A DNA stretch of 33,574 nucleotides from GCA-2712985 sp964515905 (GTDB taxonomy: Bacteria > Pseudomonadota > Alphaproteobacteria > UBA7887): the NCBI GenBank assembly GCA_964515905.1, contig CAZEWK010000054.1, positions 1 to 33,574 of the forward strand. Reading direction: 5' to 3'. The position numbers and the translations under genes are program-made. Below are positions 8,897 through 16,698 of this stretch, piece by piece (position 1 is the stretch's first letter; every line of letters begins with the position of its first letter). The notes beneath the pieces are model-generated. The model was not told the origin of the DNA and made no database searches. It was given only the letters and a program-made list of their open reading frames with translations.

Positions 8897-9523
8897 TCAC
8901 GGTATTTGTTTGAGAAATAACGATATGGCCCTGACCGACTCTTTCAAATTCTCGGTCTCTGTTCTCCCAGATAGTTTCCTTGGTTTAAAGGAATGGTCAC
9001 CGTCGGCAAGCCAGTGAATATTGATTGCTGGGGACATGCTGTATTGCTTGACTTCTTCGTAACTTCCGAACGGATCTCTTTCGCCTTGGAGGATAATAGT
9101 GGGGGTTTGAAGTGTTTCTAAATGCGCTACCCGAGTTTTTTTTGGTTTGTTGGGCGAATGAAACGGATAACCAAGACAGATTAATCCAGAAACAAGCGAC
9201 TCATCAGCGATCATGCTAGCCATTCGACCGCCTAACGATTTCCCCCCAATGACAATGCGCCTGTTTTTGGGTAAAAACTCTATTACCGTTTTCCAGTGTT
9301 GCAGTAATAAATGTTTAGGATCAGGGAGCCGACGTTCCCCATCTCGGCGTGTCATTTGCATATAGGGGAATTCAAACCTTAAAACCTTAGGCCCATATGT
9401 TCCAAGTCGCTCCGAGATTGTCACCATGAATGGGTGGTCCATGGGAGATCCGGCGCCATGCGCGAGTACCACTAAAGTGTCGGCACTATCAGGTCCATCC
9501 TCAAGAAAATTAGGTTCAAACAT
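8897..9523 (-). CDS. Alpha/beta hydrolase of the COG3571 (KAT/TEX30-like) group
   Basis: Small single-domain hydrolase, 208 residues. The oxyanion-side strand AHGAGSPMDHPFM is at 21-33, the nucleophile elbow GGKSLGGR at 93-100 with S96, an acidic residue in GERDPFG (D150), and the catalytic histidine in DGDHSFK (H177), so the triad appears intact. The compact size and the HGAGSPMDHP motif match the uncharacterised COG3571 family (predicted hydrolases), found in many bacteria and in animal TEX30. No signal peptide, so cytoplasmic. No convincing ribosome binding site precedes the ATG; a short in-frame ORF ends nine bases before the start, which could supply translational coupling. It converges with the ABC1-kinase gene with a 39-base gap. 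Substrate unknown. Confidence 0.85.
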   Translation of the reverse strand: MFEPNFLEDGPDSADTLVVLAHGAGSPMDHPFMVTISERLGTYGPKVLRFEFPYMQMTRRDGERRLPDPKHLLLQHWKTVIEFLPKNRRIVIGGKSLGGRMASMIADESLVSGLICLGYPFHSPNKPKKTRVAHLETLQTPTIILQGERDPFGSYEEVKQYSMSPAINIHWLADGDHSFKPRKLSGRTETENLKESVRAISLFLKQIP

Positions 9524-9529
9524 TGGTTG

Positions 9530-9637
9530 TTAAAAACCCAATATAGTAAATATAAAATTTAGTAGGATCATGACAGAGTAAGCAGCCAATCCCAAAAATA
9601 TTGCAATGAGGAAAACAATCAGGTGGTGTTTTAGCAT
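9530..9637 (-). CDS. Possible 35-residue single-pass membrane peptide
   Basis: An ATG at 9637 opens a 35-codon frame reading MLKHHLIVFLIAIFLGLAAY then a second hydrophobic stretch ending ILGF, with TAA at 9530-9532. The composition is nearly entirely hydrophobic after a basic N-terminus (K3, H4, H5), as in small inner-membrane proteins. It lies in the 245-base gap between the hydrolase and the thiolase, on the hydrolase strand, in the same frame and six bases before its ATG. There is no clear Shine-Dalgarno sequence, and AT-rich DNA readily yields hydrophobic short frames, so this is a candidate only. Confidence 0.3.
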   Translation of the reverse strand: MLKHHLIVFLIAIFLGLAAYSVMILLNFIFTILGF

Positions 9638-9768
9638 CGAGGGTGAGTTTATATAATAAGCCACTTAATTGATATTTTACAAAATAGTTTCTGTCTATTT
9701 ATTTGGTTGTGTAAAAGAATTAGTATTCCAGGTACAAAAGCAAATTATATGTGTGGAGGAAAAGTCCT

Positions 9769-10974
9769 ATGGAAGATGCCTTTATTTGTGATGCCACTCG
9801 CACCCCAATAGGACGTTATGGTGGAGTATTGTCTTCCGTCAGGACCGATGATCTTGCGGCGAAGCCGATAACAGCACTTATCAAACGTAATCAGCATGTG
9901 GACTGGGAGCAAGTCGATGACGTCATTTACGGTTGTGCCAACCAGGCTGGTGAAGACAACCGAAATGTGGCGCGAATGGCAGGTTTGCTTGCGGGCCTTC
10001 CACAACAGGTGCCAGGAGTGACAGTCAATCGCTTGTGTGGTTCCAGTATGGATGCCGTGGGCACCGCTGCGAGAGCTATACGTTGTGGGGAGGCAGATCT
10101 TATTATTGCGGGGGGAGTGGAGAGTATGTCCCGGGCGCCACACGTGATGGGTAAAGCAGAATCGGCTTTTTCCCGACGGGCAGAAATATTTGATACCACC
10201 ATTGGATGGCGTTTTGTGAATAAGCTTATGAAAAACCAGTTCGGTGTGGATTCTATGCCTGAAACAGCCGAAAACGTGGCAGAGATGTTTCAGATTCGTC
10301 GGGATGACCAAGATAGTTTTGCCTTCCAAAGCCAGCAAAAGGCGGGAACCGCCCAAGCTAATCAATCTTTCGTAAAAGAGATAACTCCGATTCTTCTTCC
10401 ACAACGCAAGGGTGAACCACTATTAGTAGAACAGGACGAACATCCTCGGCCGGATACGACTATAGAAGGTTTATCGAAACTGCCTACACCGTTTAAGGAT
10501 GGAGGGACAGTTACAGCTGGGAATGCAGCTGGCGTGAATGATGGCGCTTGTGCCCTTTTGGTGGCATCCCGGGCGGCCGTTAAGCGTCATGGCTTGACCC
10601 CTCGTGCTCGAGTGGTGACGATGGCGACAGCTGGGGTTGAGCCTCGAATAATGGGTATGGGGCCTGCGCCGGCAAGCCGTAAAGCCATGTTAAGATGTAA
10701 TTTGAAGATAGATGATTTCGATATCGTAGAGCTCAATGAAGCGTTCGCTGCTCAGGCATTAGCGGTACTTCGTGATCTTGGATTGCCCGATAACTCGGAG
10801 AAAGTCAATCCGCAGGGAGGGGCTATTGCCTTGGGTCATCCACTGGGTATGAGTGGTGCTCGTCTAATAACCACAGCCATTTATCAATTAGAGGCAACCG
10901 GTGGACAGAGGGCTTTGTGCACAATGTGTATCGGAGTGGGACAGGGGGTAGCCGTTATTCTTGAGAGGGCGTAG
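9769..10974 (+). CDS. Acetyl-CoA acyltransferase / thiolase, 3-oxoadipyl-CoA thiolase-like
   Basis: Degradative thiolase, 401 residues from the chosen ATG. Active-site residues are all present: C90 in NRLCGSSMDA, the GHPLGMSGAR histidine (H357), and C387 in TMCIGVGQG. The N-terminus (EDAFICDATRTPIGRYGG) and the VDSMPETAENVAEMF stretch resemble PcaF/PaaJ-type 3-oxoadipyl-CoA thiolases, but general 3-ketoacyl-CoA thiolases share much of this, and no other ring-cleavage or beta-oxidation gene is adjacent. A GTG at 9751 in frame is rejected as the start because it overlaps the strong GGAGG at 9755-9759, which sits nine bases before the ATG at 9769. It stands alone on its strand, so it probably has its own promoter in the AT-rich 130 bases upstream. 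Confidence 0.9.
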   Translation: MEDAFICDATRTPIGRYGGVLSSVRTDDLAAKPITALIKRNQHVDWEQVDDVIYGCANQAGEDNRNVARMAGLLAGLPQQVPGVTVNRLCGSSMDAVGTAARAIRCGEADLIIAGGVESMSRAPHVMGKAESAFSRRAEIFDTTIGWRFVNKLMKNQFGVDSMPETAENVAEMFQIRRDDQDSFAFQSQQKAGTAQANQSFVKEITPILLPQRKGEPLLVEQDEHPRPDTTIEGLSKLPTPFKDGGTVTAGNAAGVNDGACALLVASRAAVKRHGLTPRARVVTMATAGVEPRIMGMGPAPASRKAMLRCNLKIDDFDIVELNEAFAAQALAVLRDLGLPDNSEKVNPQGGAIALGHPLGMSGARLITTAIYQLEATGGQRALCTMCIGVGQGVAVILERA

Positions 10975-11115
10975 CACTGCCGCAGCGGTATTGAAATTTA
11001 TTATGTAGGCCTCTTGATTTTTATTTTGGTGTAACGATATCCGGAGTAGATGTGGTATCCAGGATCATTGAGTAAGCTCAAGTATTGTTCACATATTGTC
11101 TCGCTTAGAATGGGG

Positions 11116-11133
11116 TGCAGAATTTGATCTGCA
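11116..11133. promoter_or_regulatory. 18-bp inverted repeat upstream of the flavoprotein gene
   Basis: TGCAGA at 11116-11121 and TCTGCA at 11128-11133 form a perfect 6-bp inverted repeat around a 6-base centre. It lies about 60 bases before the start at 11194, a position suitable for an operator or a short hairpin in the leader. No factor can be named. Confidence 0.3.
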
Positions 11134-11193
11134 TACTACGCTTTTGACTATTAGCTCCATCGTAATACCCACGTATATGGGGCTTTGACACAT

Positions 11194-12498
11194 ATGCCTT
11201 TATCCGTAGCGGTTGTAGGTGCTGGTCCATCAGGATTTTATGCCACAGAGGCGATGCTCAAAGCATTTCCAGATTGCAGCATTGATATCATCGAAAAATA
11301 TCCTGCTCCATTTGGGTTGGTTAGATACGGTGTCGCCCCCGACCACCTGAGCACAAAAAACGTCACGAAGTTGTACGAAAAGACATTGGATAAAGCTAGG
11401 GTTCGCTTTCTCGGCAACGTGGAATTGGGAAGAGACGTTAGTTATCCGGAATTGAAGACATTATTTGACGTAGTTATTTTAGCATTTGGAATGGGATCTC
11501 CTAGGAAGCTCAAAGTGTCGGGAGAGGACCTCAACGGGGTGGTATCAGTGACCGATTTCGTTGGTTGGTATAACGCAGTGCCAGATACGCCAAGCTTGTT
11601 GAGCCTAGTTTCTAGTGCGCGATCTGCCGTTATTCTTGGGAACGGAAATGTGGCACTTGATGTCGCAAGATTACTGGCAAAAACGGAAGCCGAATTTATT
11701 GAAACCGATATTGTTCCAGAGGCGGCAAGAGGAATTCTGTCTGCTCCCTTAAAAGATATATATGTTGTAGGAAGACGCGGCCCTCTCGAAGCAAATTTTA
11801 GCTTCCCAGAGTTGTCTGAGTTTGGGAATCTTTGCGACGCTGAGATAGTGGTAGATCCGAAGCATTTGCCATTGGACGCTTCTCGGGCAGCAATAGAGAT
11901 GAAGAAAAAGAAAGAGCGAAACCTACGGATCCTTAGGAGTTTTTCAGATAACGTCAGCCAATCGAAATCCGTTCGGCTACACCTTATATTTTATGCGTCC
12001 CCGGTTGAAATTATGGGTAGAGAACGAATTAATTGCGTAAAGATGGTAAGAAATAAAATTATCGATGGAAAGGCGGTAGCGACAGGCGATTGTTTTGATT
12101 TGAACGCAGACCTTTTGATTCCGGCTATAGGTTATCGAGCGACACCTATTGAACATGTTCCGCTTAGTGTAAGCAAAGATTCTATAAAAAACCAAGACGG
12201 CCGTGTTGAAAAAGGTGTCTACGTAGTTGGCTGGGCAAGGAGGGGGCCGACTGGTGTGATTGGGACAAATCGTGTAGATTCTCGAGAAGTCGTCAGTCTT
12301 ATCATGAAGGATGCTCCATCTGGTTTGCATTCCGGTTCGAGTGCTCTTGATAGTTTATTGTCTCAGCGAAACGTGCGTGTAATAAATTTACTGGATTGGA
12401 GAAAAATCGATGAAGCGGAAATGGCTGGTGTAAGTGGAGGGAGACCCCGAATAAAATTTACTACTTCTGACGCTATGTTAAAGGCAGTATCCAGCTAA
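11194..12498 (+). CDS. NADPH-dependent ferredoxin/adrenodoxin reductase-type flavoprotein
   Basis: FAD- and NADP-binding oxidoreductase, 434 residues, of the adrenodoxin reductase / mycobacterial FprA type, which passes electrons from NADPH to a ferredoxin. The FAD dinucleotide fold is at the very N-terminus (VAVVGAGPSGFYA), followed by EKYPAPFGLVRYGVAPDH, a hallmark of this family. The NADP fold is seen in VILGNGNVALDVARLL, then VVGRRGP, and the C-terminal FAD contact GWARRGPTGVIGTNR. A TTG nine bases upstream (11185) is also in frame, but the ATG at 11194 is better spaced from the GGGG at 11179-11182. No ferredoxin gene is nearby. The following gene overlaps by one base (TAATG), suggesting the unknown membrane protein is made with it. 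Confidence 0.9.
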   Translation: MPLSVAVVGAGPSGFYATEAMLKAFPDCSIDIIEKYPAPFGLVRYGVAPDHLSTKNVTKLYEKTLDKARVRFLGNVELGRDVSYPELKTLFDVVILAFGMGSPRKLKVSGEDLNGVVSVTDFVGWYNAVPDTPSLLSLVSSARSAVILGNGNVALDVARLLAKTEAEFIETDIVPEAARGILSAPLKDIYVVGRRGPLEANFSFPELSEFGNLCDAEIVVDPKHLPLDASRAAIEMKKKKERNLRILRSFSDNVSQSKSVRLHLIFYASPVEIMGRERINCVKMVRNKIIDGKAVATGDCFDLNADLLIPAIGYRATPIEHVPLSVSKDSIKNQDGRVEKGVYVVGWARRGPTGVIGTNRVDSREVVSLIMKDAPSGLHSGSSALDSLLSQRNVRVINLLDWRKIDEAEMAGVSGGRPRIKFTTSDAMLKAVSS

Positions 12499-13019
12499 TG
12501 TTTTGTCCAAACATCTGGGACCCAGTTAAAAAAGTTTTGGCAATGGGTTCGCGTTCCACTGTTATACCTAAAAATGATCGCAGTATGGTAACAACTGTTG
12601 CTAACGCCTTAGACATCGGCGAGTTTCAACTTGTGCAGTTGGCGTTTAAGCACTGGTATGGACGAGAAATGTCCTCCTGGGAACAAGAGAAATATTTTCA
12701 CTACGTGTTTTTTCAAGGACATATACCCCCCTTCGTCAGGCACTTATCACGCGAAGTTCATTCACAGGGTAGCGATAATAACATTATGGAACGTCCGGCG
12801 TTTAGGCACTTGTATGACTTGCGCTCAAACATATTGGGCTCATTCTATCGAATGCGTTTTCTGAAGGTTGCAGTTCTGTCGTTTGTGATGACGTTGGGTA
12901 TTTTCCTGTTAGCCTTTTATACTGTTGAATTCGATGGCGGCTGCACCAGTGTTTTCCCTCCCTGTCTTACTGCTAATGACCTTGGAGCAAGTGACACGAT
13001 GACTAAACTTCAACATTAG
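12498..13019 (+). CDS. Uncharacterised protein with C-terminal membrane anchor
   Basis: I do not recognise this 173-residue protein. Residues 1-118 look soluble and mostly helical, with a WYGREMSSWEQEKYFHYVFFQG block (about 53-74) followed by PPFVRH. One strong membrane segment spans about 121-143, and a 30-residue tail carries two cysteines (C149, C156) that would face the periplasm if the soluble part is cytoplasmic. The ATG overlaps the stop of the adrenodoxin-reductase-type gene (TAATG), so translation is probably coupled. This suggests a membrane partner of, or a protein working in the same process as, the flavoprotein; that link is inferred from position only. Confidence 0.75.
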   Translation: MFCPNIWDPVKKVLAMGSRSTVIPKNDRSMVTTVANALDIGEFQLVQLAFKHWYGREMSSWEQEKYFHYVFFQGHIPPFVRHLSREVHSQGSDNNIMERPAFRHLYDLRSNILGSFYRMRFLKVAVLSFVMTLGIFLLAFYTVEFDGGCTSVFPPCLTANDLGASDTMTKLQH

Positions 13020-13075
13020 AGCTAGAATAATCGATTATAGTTGGCAGTATAAATTGAAGTCATTACCTTCTACGT

Positions 13076-13270
13076 ATGTTTGATTTGCCCTCGGAATATA
13101 ACACCCTTGTAAATATTTTGTTTTTGACTGTGACGGGTGCAGTGGCGTACCACGGTATACGGTATCGGGACTCTCAGGGGAATACAGATTTGGTACGGCT
13201 ACTATTTGGTTGTATAGCTGCAATGTTTTTTGTTCTCGTTCTTTTTCAAGATGTGCTGGGCGTAGGCTGA
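13076..13270 (+). CDS. Small two-helix membrane protein, uncharacterised
   Basis: A 64-residue frame with an N-terminal soluble-looking DLPSEYNTLVN, a hydrophobic segment at about 12-27, a charged hinge (RYRDSQGNTDLVR) and a second segment at about 44-62. Such regular alternation, and an ending that stops six bases before the convergent TPR gene, make it a likely real gene despite the absence of a clear ribosome binding site. It is 56 bases after the 173-residue protein on the same strand and may belong to the same transcript. Function unknown. Confidence 0.6.
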   Translation: MFDLPSEYNTLVNILFLTVTGAVAYHGIRYRDSQGNTDLVRLLFGCIAAMFFVLVLFQDVLGVG

Positions 13271-13276
13271 ATTAGT

Positions 13277-13885
13277 TTATGGTTTGTGCATACGTGATTT
13301 GGCGTCAAGTTCCGGGACGCGCATTAAACGGTCTTTTTCCGGTATCTTAAATTGTTCATACAAATAGCGGGCACGATCGCGAACTGTTGACGGTCTTGGA
13401 TCATACAGAATTTTATGAACGAGGCCGGGACCAGAAACTGTATCTTCATCTATTTGAAGCGCTTTAACATAATTATCCAGGGCCCTCCTGTGAATATTTT
13501 GTCGGTCGAGTATTATTCCTTTATTGGCGTACGCAGCTGCTAATACTCCCTGACCGGTTTTATCTTCAGATGAAAGGGTGGTTTCAAGCCAGTCTATCAG
13601 ATAATCTAGTTCTGCCTCAGCTTCGGTATAATGTTTTTCTTGGATATAGACCAGGGCCCTGCCCATTAAAGCGCCACGATGATTGGGTGATACGGAAAGG
13701 GCTTTATTGAAATATTTCATGGCCTCGTCAAAATTGCCGCTCGTCAGAAAAATCCCGGCCCTCTCGGTTTCATAATCGCCTTTTGGTCGATCAAAAAAAT
13801 TGTCATAGAAAAGAGTTGCGCTAACCGTGATAAAGATTGCGAAGAACATGATAATAGTAAAACGTCGCAAAATATTGGGGTTCAT
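13277..13885 (-). CDS. Membrane-anchored TPR-repeat protein
   Basis: A 202-residue protein with one N-terminal membrane segment (about residues 9-27) and then tetratricopeptide repeats. A first TPR pair is clear at about 37-105 (AGIFLTSGNFDEAMKYFNKA and a following ALMGRALVYIQEKHYTEAE), and a further unit at about 115-150 (AAYANKGIILDRQNIHRRAL and DNYVKALQID). The repeats should lie in the periplasm if the anchor is a standard uncleaved signal. TPR proteins mediate protein-protein contacts; the partner is not visible. It starts two bases after the stop of the upstream 79-residue membrane protein, so the two form an operon. Confidence 0.82.
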   Translation of the reverse strand: MNPNILRRFTIIMFFAIFITVSATLFYDNFFDRPKGDYETERAGIFLTSGNFDEAMKYFNKALSVSPNHRGALMGRALVYIQEKHYTEAEAELDYLIDWLETTLSSEDKTGQGVLAAAYANKGIILDRQNIHRRALDNYVKALQIDEDTVSGPGLVHKILYDPRPSTVRDRARYLYEQFKIPEKDRLMRVPELDAKSRMHKP

Positions 13886-13887
13886 CG

Positions 13888-14127
13888 TTACATCCGAAAC
13901 AAATAATCAGTATAAATTAGAGAAAACGCCGGAGCGATTAGTGCTGCTATAATACCGGCCCTTGTTTTTAATTTCTTCTGTACTGTCTCATCTATTGGAA
14001 GGTTTTTACGCAAAAACCTTCGAGCTGACATCACCCATATTAAGTGTCTAAGAGGTAGCCACAGGCCCAATGCCAGCACAAACCCCCAAAAAAATTGATA
14101 ATTAGAAGTAAATAATTCTAATCTCAT
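13888..14127 (-). CDS. Small membrane protein, uncharacterised
   Basis: 79 residues with two hydrophobic segments, about 11-33 (FFWGFVLALGLWLPLRHLIW) and about 58-75, separated by a basic loop (SARRFLRKN and QKKLKTRAG) that should be cytoplasmic. It is followed after two bases by the TPR protein gene, and a strong terminator upstream separates it from the symporter gene, so this pair probably has its own promoter in the 40 bases in between. I do not recognise a family. No strong Shine-Dalgarno sequence is seen before the ATG. Confidence 0.65.
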   Translation of the reverse strand: MRLELFTSNYQFFWGFVLALGLWLPLRHLIWVMSARRFLRKNLPIDETVQKKLKTRAGIIAALIAPAFSLIYTDYLFRM

Positions 14128-14168
14128 TGCTTAGTAGTTGAGATGACAAGTTATAACAAAGTTCAAGT

Positions 14169-14192
14169 AAAAAGGGGGCACTCTAGCCCCCC
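14169..14192 (-). terminator. Rho-independent terminator of the symporter gene
   Basis: Read on the minus strand: GGGGGC, a six-base loop TAGAGT, GCCCCC, then TTTTT (stem 14174-14179 with 14186-14191, T-run at 14169-14173). It lies 50 bases after the symporter stop and before the 79-residue gene, a textbook terminator. Confidence 0.85.
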
Positions 14193-14241
14193 TTAGAATC
14201 CTTATTTTGAGCACAGTATTTATCTACGGCAACAGCTTGTT

Positions 14242-16203
14242 TCAGGTTTTCTGTGTCGAATGGGTCACTGTATCGCCAATGTCCTCCGTCAGTGGCTCGA
14301 TTTTCTTGGACGGCGTTGAAGACATTTCCATCCGATATGCTAAGAACCACATCATTGCGACACCCAAAACCCAGAAGAGGATTTGCCAGGCCCAAATAGA
14401 GGGTATGCCAAAGGTCCATCCGTCTGGTCCTTCATTTGGGGCACCAAATATGGTGTTGCCGACGACCGCTCCAGGTCCAATGCCAAAGAATAGCCAAGCC
14501 AAAGTTACTATCCAAGCGATTGGTATTAGTCCCTTCTTTTGTGGTGATAAAGAGGCGTGTTCCCTAAGGAAATTGTGGAATTTCATTCGGTGGGTTCTGT
14601 CACTCTCGTTTTGGGTCAATGCGGAAACAATTATACATACGGCCAAATTAAAGATTATTCCCCAGCCTGCGGAATGAATAGTCCAAGGCCACCGACCCCA
14701 CGGTAGGTCAATCCCAAACGTTCCAGCTATAGCCATCCCAAACTTCTCAGTAAATATGACAGCGAGCAAACCAGCTAGGAGGCCCCAACTTGCGCCTTGC
14801 CTTGTAATCCATGGCACCCAGCAAACAGCCGCCAACGATGGCCACATTTGAAATCCAAAAGCAACCGCGAGCCCACCTAGCAATACCAGAGCATCTTGAG
14901 AAAATGTTGCTACAAGCAATGCTGCAATAACGATAAAAGCAACCCCAAGTCGGCCAAAAAGTTTTTGTGTAACATGACTAGCGGTTGGGTTTAGATAACG
15001 TTTGTACAAATCCCGCGTCAGCATTCCTCCAGCTGTTGACATATAAGCCGCTCCAGTAGATTGCATAGCAGCAAGTGCACATACCGCTAGCAGTCCAACA
15101 AACCACGGCGCTGCATCTCCTAGTAAATTAATGTAATGGGGTACAAGTCCCCCTTGTTTATTCTCTGTTAAGTCTGGAATTACGGCAGAAATTCCTGCGG
15201 CCTCACTTATCGCTGGTGTAGCGCCAAGAAAATGAGCACCCATGCCCTGGGCTGCTGTGAAGAAGAATAAGATCAGCCCAATTCCGAATGCGGAAGCCCA
15301 CACTTGTTGGGGTGCAAATGGTGTTGGGTCTGCGTTAGAGAAAGACCACATGGAAAACGCCGGTGCTGACTGAATACCCATTAACGCAAACATGTAGGTC
15401 AACACCATAATGCCAGTCCATAGGCCGCCTACCGGTGTTTCTACCCCAAGTCCGGCAGTAAATTGAATAACACCAGGAATTGCTAGGTAGGCATTATGTC
15501 CGTCAGCAGTAGCCCCCCATTTGCCCAACTCTGTTTTGCCGAGTACAGCCATTGCTTCATTGAAGGCGTTCCATCCACCCAGCTGGCTATATGCTATGAA
15601 TCCGATAGATATAATCCCGAAAGCAAGAAGGATGCATTGTAGTGTATCAACGTAGGCAACAGCTCTAAGACCGCCTGACGCAACATAAATGAGTACAACT
15701 AGTGACAAAATCCACATGCCCCATTCACGAGGCACTAAATCATCTGTCAAGACATTAAAAAGAAAACCAGATGCCCCTAATTGTACGCCTAGGTAAGGGA
15801 TGGAGAATAATAACGCGACAATCACCACTAATATGCGGATCATGTCGCCTCTGAAATAATCAGACAACATTTCTCCTGGAGTTACATACCCAAAACGTTT
15901 TCCAAGCATCCATTGTCGTTTAAGAAACATGACCCCTGTAAACGGGATAGTGATTGCGTAGAAGGATGCGTATGCGTACTGGAAACCATCCCTATAAATC
16001 AGTCCGGGATGGCCCATAAACGTCCACCCTGAAAAGGAAGTGGCTGTGGCTGCCAATACAAACACCCAAATCGACAATTTACGCCCGGCTATAAAATAAT
16101 CTGAAGCAGTTTTCGCCGCCATCGCGCTCCGGACACCCCAAAAGATACAATAGGCCCAGTAAAGTGCTACAAACACGAATAACCAGATAATTTTTGCTTC
16201 CAT
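14242..16203 (-). CDS. Sodium:solute symporter (SSS family)
   Basis: Large integral membrane transporter, 653 residues, with about 13 hydrophobic segments along its length. The N-terminal SDYFIAGRKLSIWVFVLAATATSFSGWTF stretch is the SSS hallmark (DYFxAGR plus a serine/threonine-rich first transport helix that contributes to sodium binding), and the VASGGLRAVAYVDTLQ region (about 178-193) is the conserved GGLRAVxxTDxxQ motif. It would import an organic solute with sodium. The family spans sugars, amino acids, acetate, pantothenate and others, and the substrate cannot be told. The C-terminus carries a charged tail of roughly 30 residues. Only a weak ribosome site precedes the ATG. It is probably monocistronic: a 324-base space with a tandem repeat lies upstream and a strong terminator downstream. 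Confidence 0.9.
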   Translation of the reverse strand: MEAKIIWLFVFVALYWAYCIFWGVRSAMAAKTASDYFIAGRKLSIWVFVLAATATSFSGWTFMGHPGLIYRDGFQYAYASFYAITIPFTGVMFLKRQWMLGKRFGYVTPGEMLSDYFRGDMIRILVVIVALLFSIPYLGVQLGASGFLFNVLTDDLVPREWGMWILSLVVLIYVASGGLRAVAYVDTLQCILLAFGIISIGFIAYSQLGGWNAFNEAMAVLGKTELGKWGATADGHNAYLAIPGVIQFTAGLGVETPVGGLWTGIMVLTYMFALMGIQSAPAFSMWSFSNADPTPFAPQQVWASAFGIGLILFFFTAAQGMGAHFLGATPAISEAAGISAVIPDLTENKQGGLVPHYINLLGDAAPWFVGLLAVCALAAMQSTGAAYMSTAGGMLTRDLYKRYLNPTASHVTQKLFGRLGVAFIVIAALLVATFSQDALVLLGGLAVAFGFQMWPSLAAVCWVPWITRQGASWGLLAGLLAVIFTEKFGMAIAGTFGIDLPWGRWPWTIHSAGWGIIFNLAVCIIVSALTQNESDRTHRMKFHNFLREHASLSPQKKGLIPIAWIVTLAWLFFGIGPGAVVGNTIFGAPNEGPDGWTFGIPSIWAWQILFWVLGVAMMWFLAYRMEMSSTPSKKIEPLTEDIGDTVTHSTQKT

Positions 16204-16527
16204 GAACTGTATCCGTTAAATTTCTGCCTAGCTGATCCTAGCGCATCATGCTCGTGTAATCCGTGTAATATCAAGGATATGCAGGAGATTTGTCGCTTCG
16301 GCCATTATGACCCAGTGAGTCGGATTTTAGCTTAAGGTTCTGGCCTGAGCAAGGTTGGGCTGGCCGGATGCGCGAATAGTGAAGAACTGCTAGCAAACTT
16401 ATTGGCTTCTGCTTGATGCTAGACTCCGGCGGAGTTCATCCACCATAGCGCTGGGAAAGGCCTAGCAATCGCTAATTTTGGCTTTTGATAGATATAATCC
16501 CTCGAGTCGTTCTAAAAATGTGGAGGA
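16204..16527. other. Intergenic region between symporter and tRNA genes
   Basis: 324 bases with no convincing ORF on either strand. It contains the tandem octamer near 16253-16269 and a small palindrome at 16423-16435 (actccggcggagt). It should hold the end of the tRNA transcript and the symporter promoter on the minus strand, but I see no confident -35/-10 pair for the latter. Confidence 0.5.
16253..16269 (-). repeat. Tandem octamer direct repeat upstream of the symporter gene
   Basis: The octamer CGTGTAAT occurs at 16253-16260 and again at 16262-16269, separated by one base, a 9-bp period. On the minus strand it reads ATTACACG twice, with the nearer copy 49 bases before the symporter ATG. 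Direct repeats with near one-helical-turn spacing are typical of response-regulator or activator sites, but this is inference. Confidence 0.4.
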
Positions 16528-16604
16528 TGGTGGGCCCGGCAGGACTCGAACCTGCGACATCACCGTTATGAGCGGCGCGTTCTAACCAGCTGAACTACGG
16601 GCCC
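16528..16604 (-). tRNA. tRNA with CAU anticodon, probably tRNA-Ile2 (lysidine type)
   Basis: 77 bases with encoded CCA (complement of 16528-16530) and discriminator A. The 7-bp acceptor stem is GC-rich (GGGCCCG with CGGGCCC), the D-stem is GTTC/GAAC, the anticodon stem CGCCG/CGGTG contains one G-U pair, and the loop CTCATAA gives anticodon CAT. The T-stem GCAGG/CCTGC with loop TTCGAGT is perfect. A CAU anticodon could be elongator Met, initiator Met or Ile2. The initiator is excluded by the paired first base of the acceptor stem. The GGGCCC acceptor end resembles Ile2 tRNAs read by TilS, and a tRNA-Ile2 after rpoD fits my recollection of other alphaproteobacteria, so Ile2 is preferred over elongator Met. 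Confidence 0.9.
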
Positions 16605-16698
16605 AAATATTTGGGCAGGCGTACGAATGACGATAACGTGGCTGCAGCACCCAAGTTTTAATTTTCTTAGTTGTGCCGATTGCTGGTTCAAACTAATT

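Noticed and set aside
9745..10404. 219-codon frame on the minus strand, antisense to the thiolase
   Set aside because: Composition is not protein-like and the thiolase on the other strand has all active-site residues.
11089..11096. Short hairpin TTGAG/CTCAA type sequence after the thiolase as a terminator (approximate position)
   Set aside because: Only 5 bp, with no T-run after it; too common by chance in AT-rich DNA.
16493..16498. Plus-strand TATAAT between the symporter and the tRNA
   Set aside because: No -35 at a suitable distance, and nothing on the plus strand downstream to be transcribed except antisense to the tRNA.
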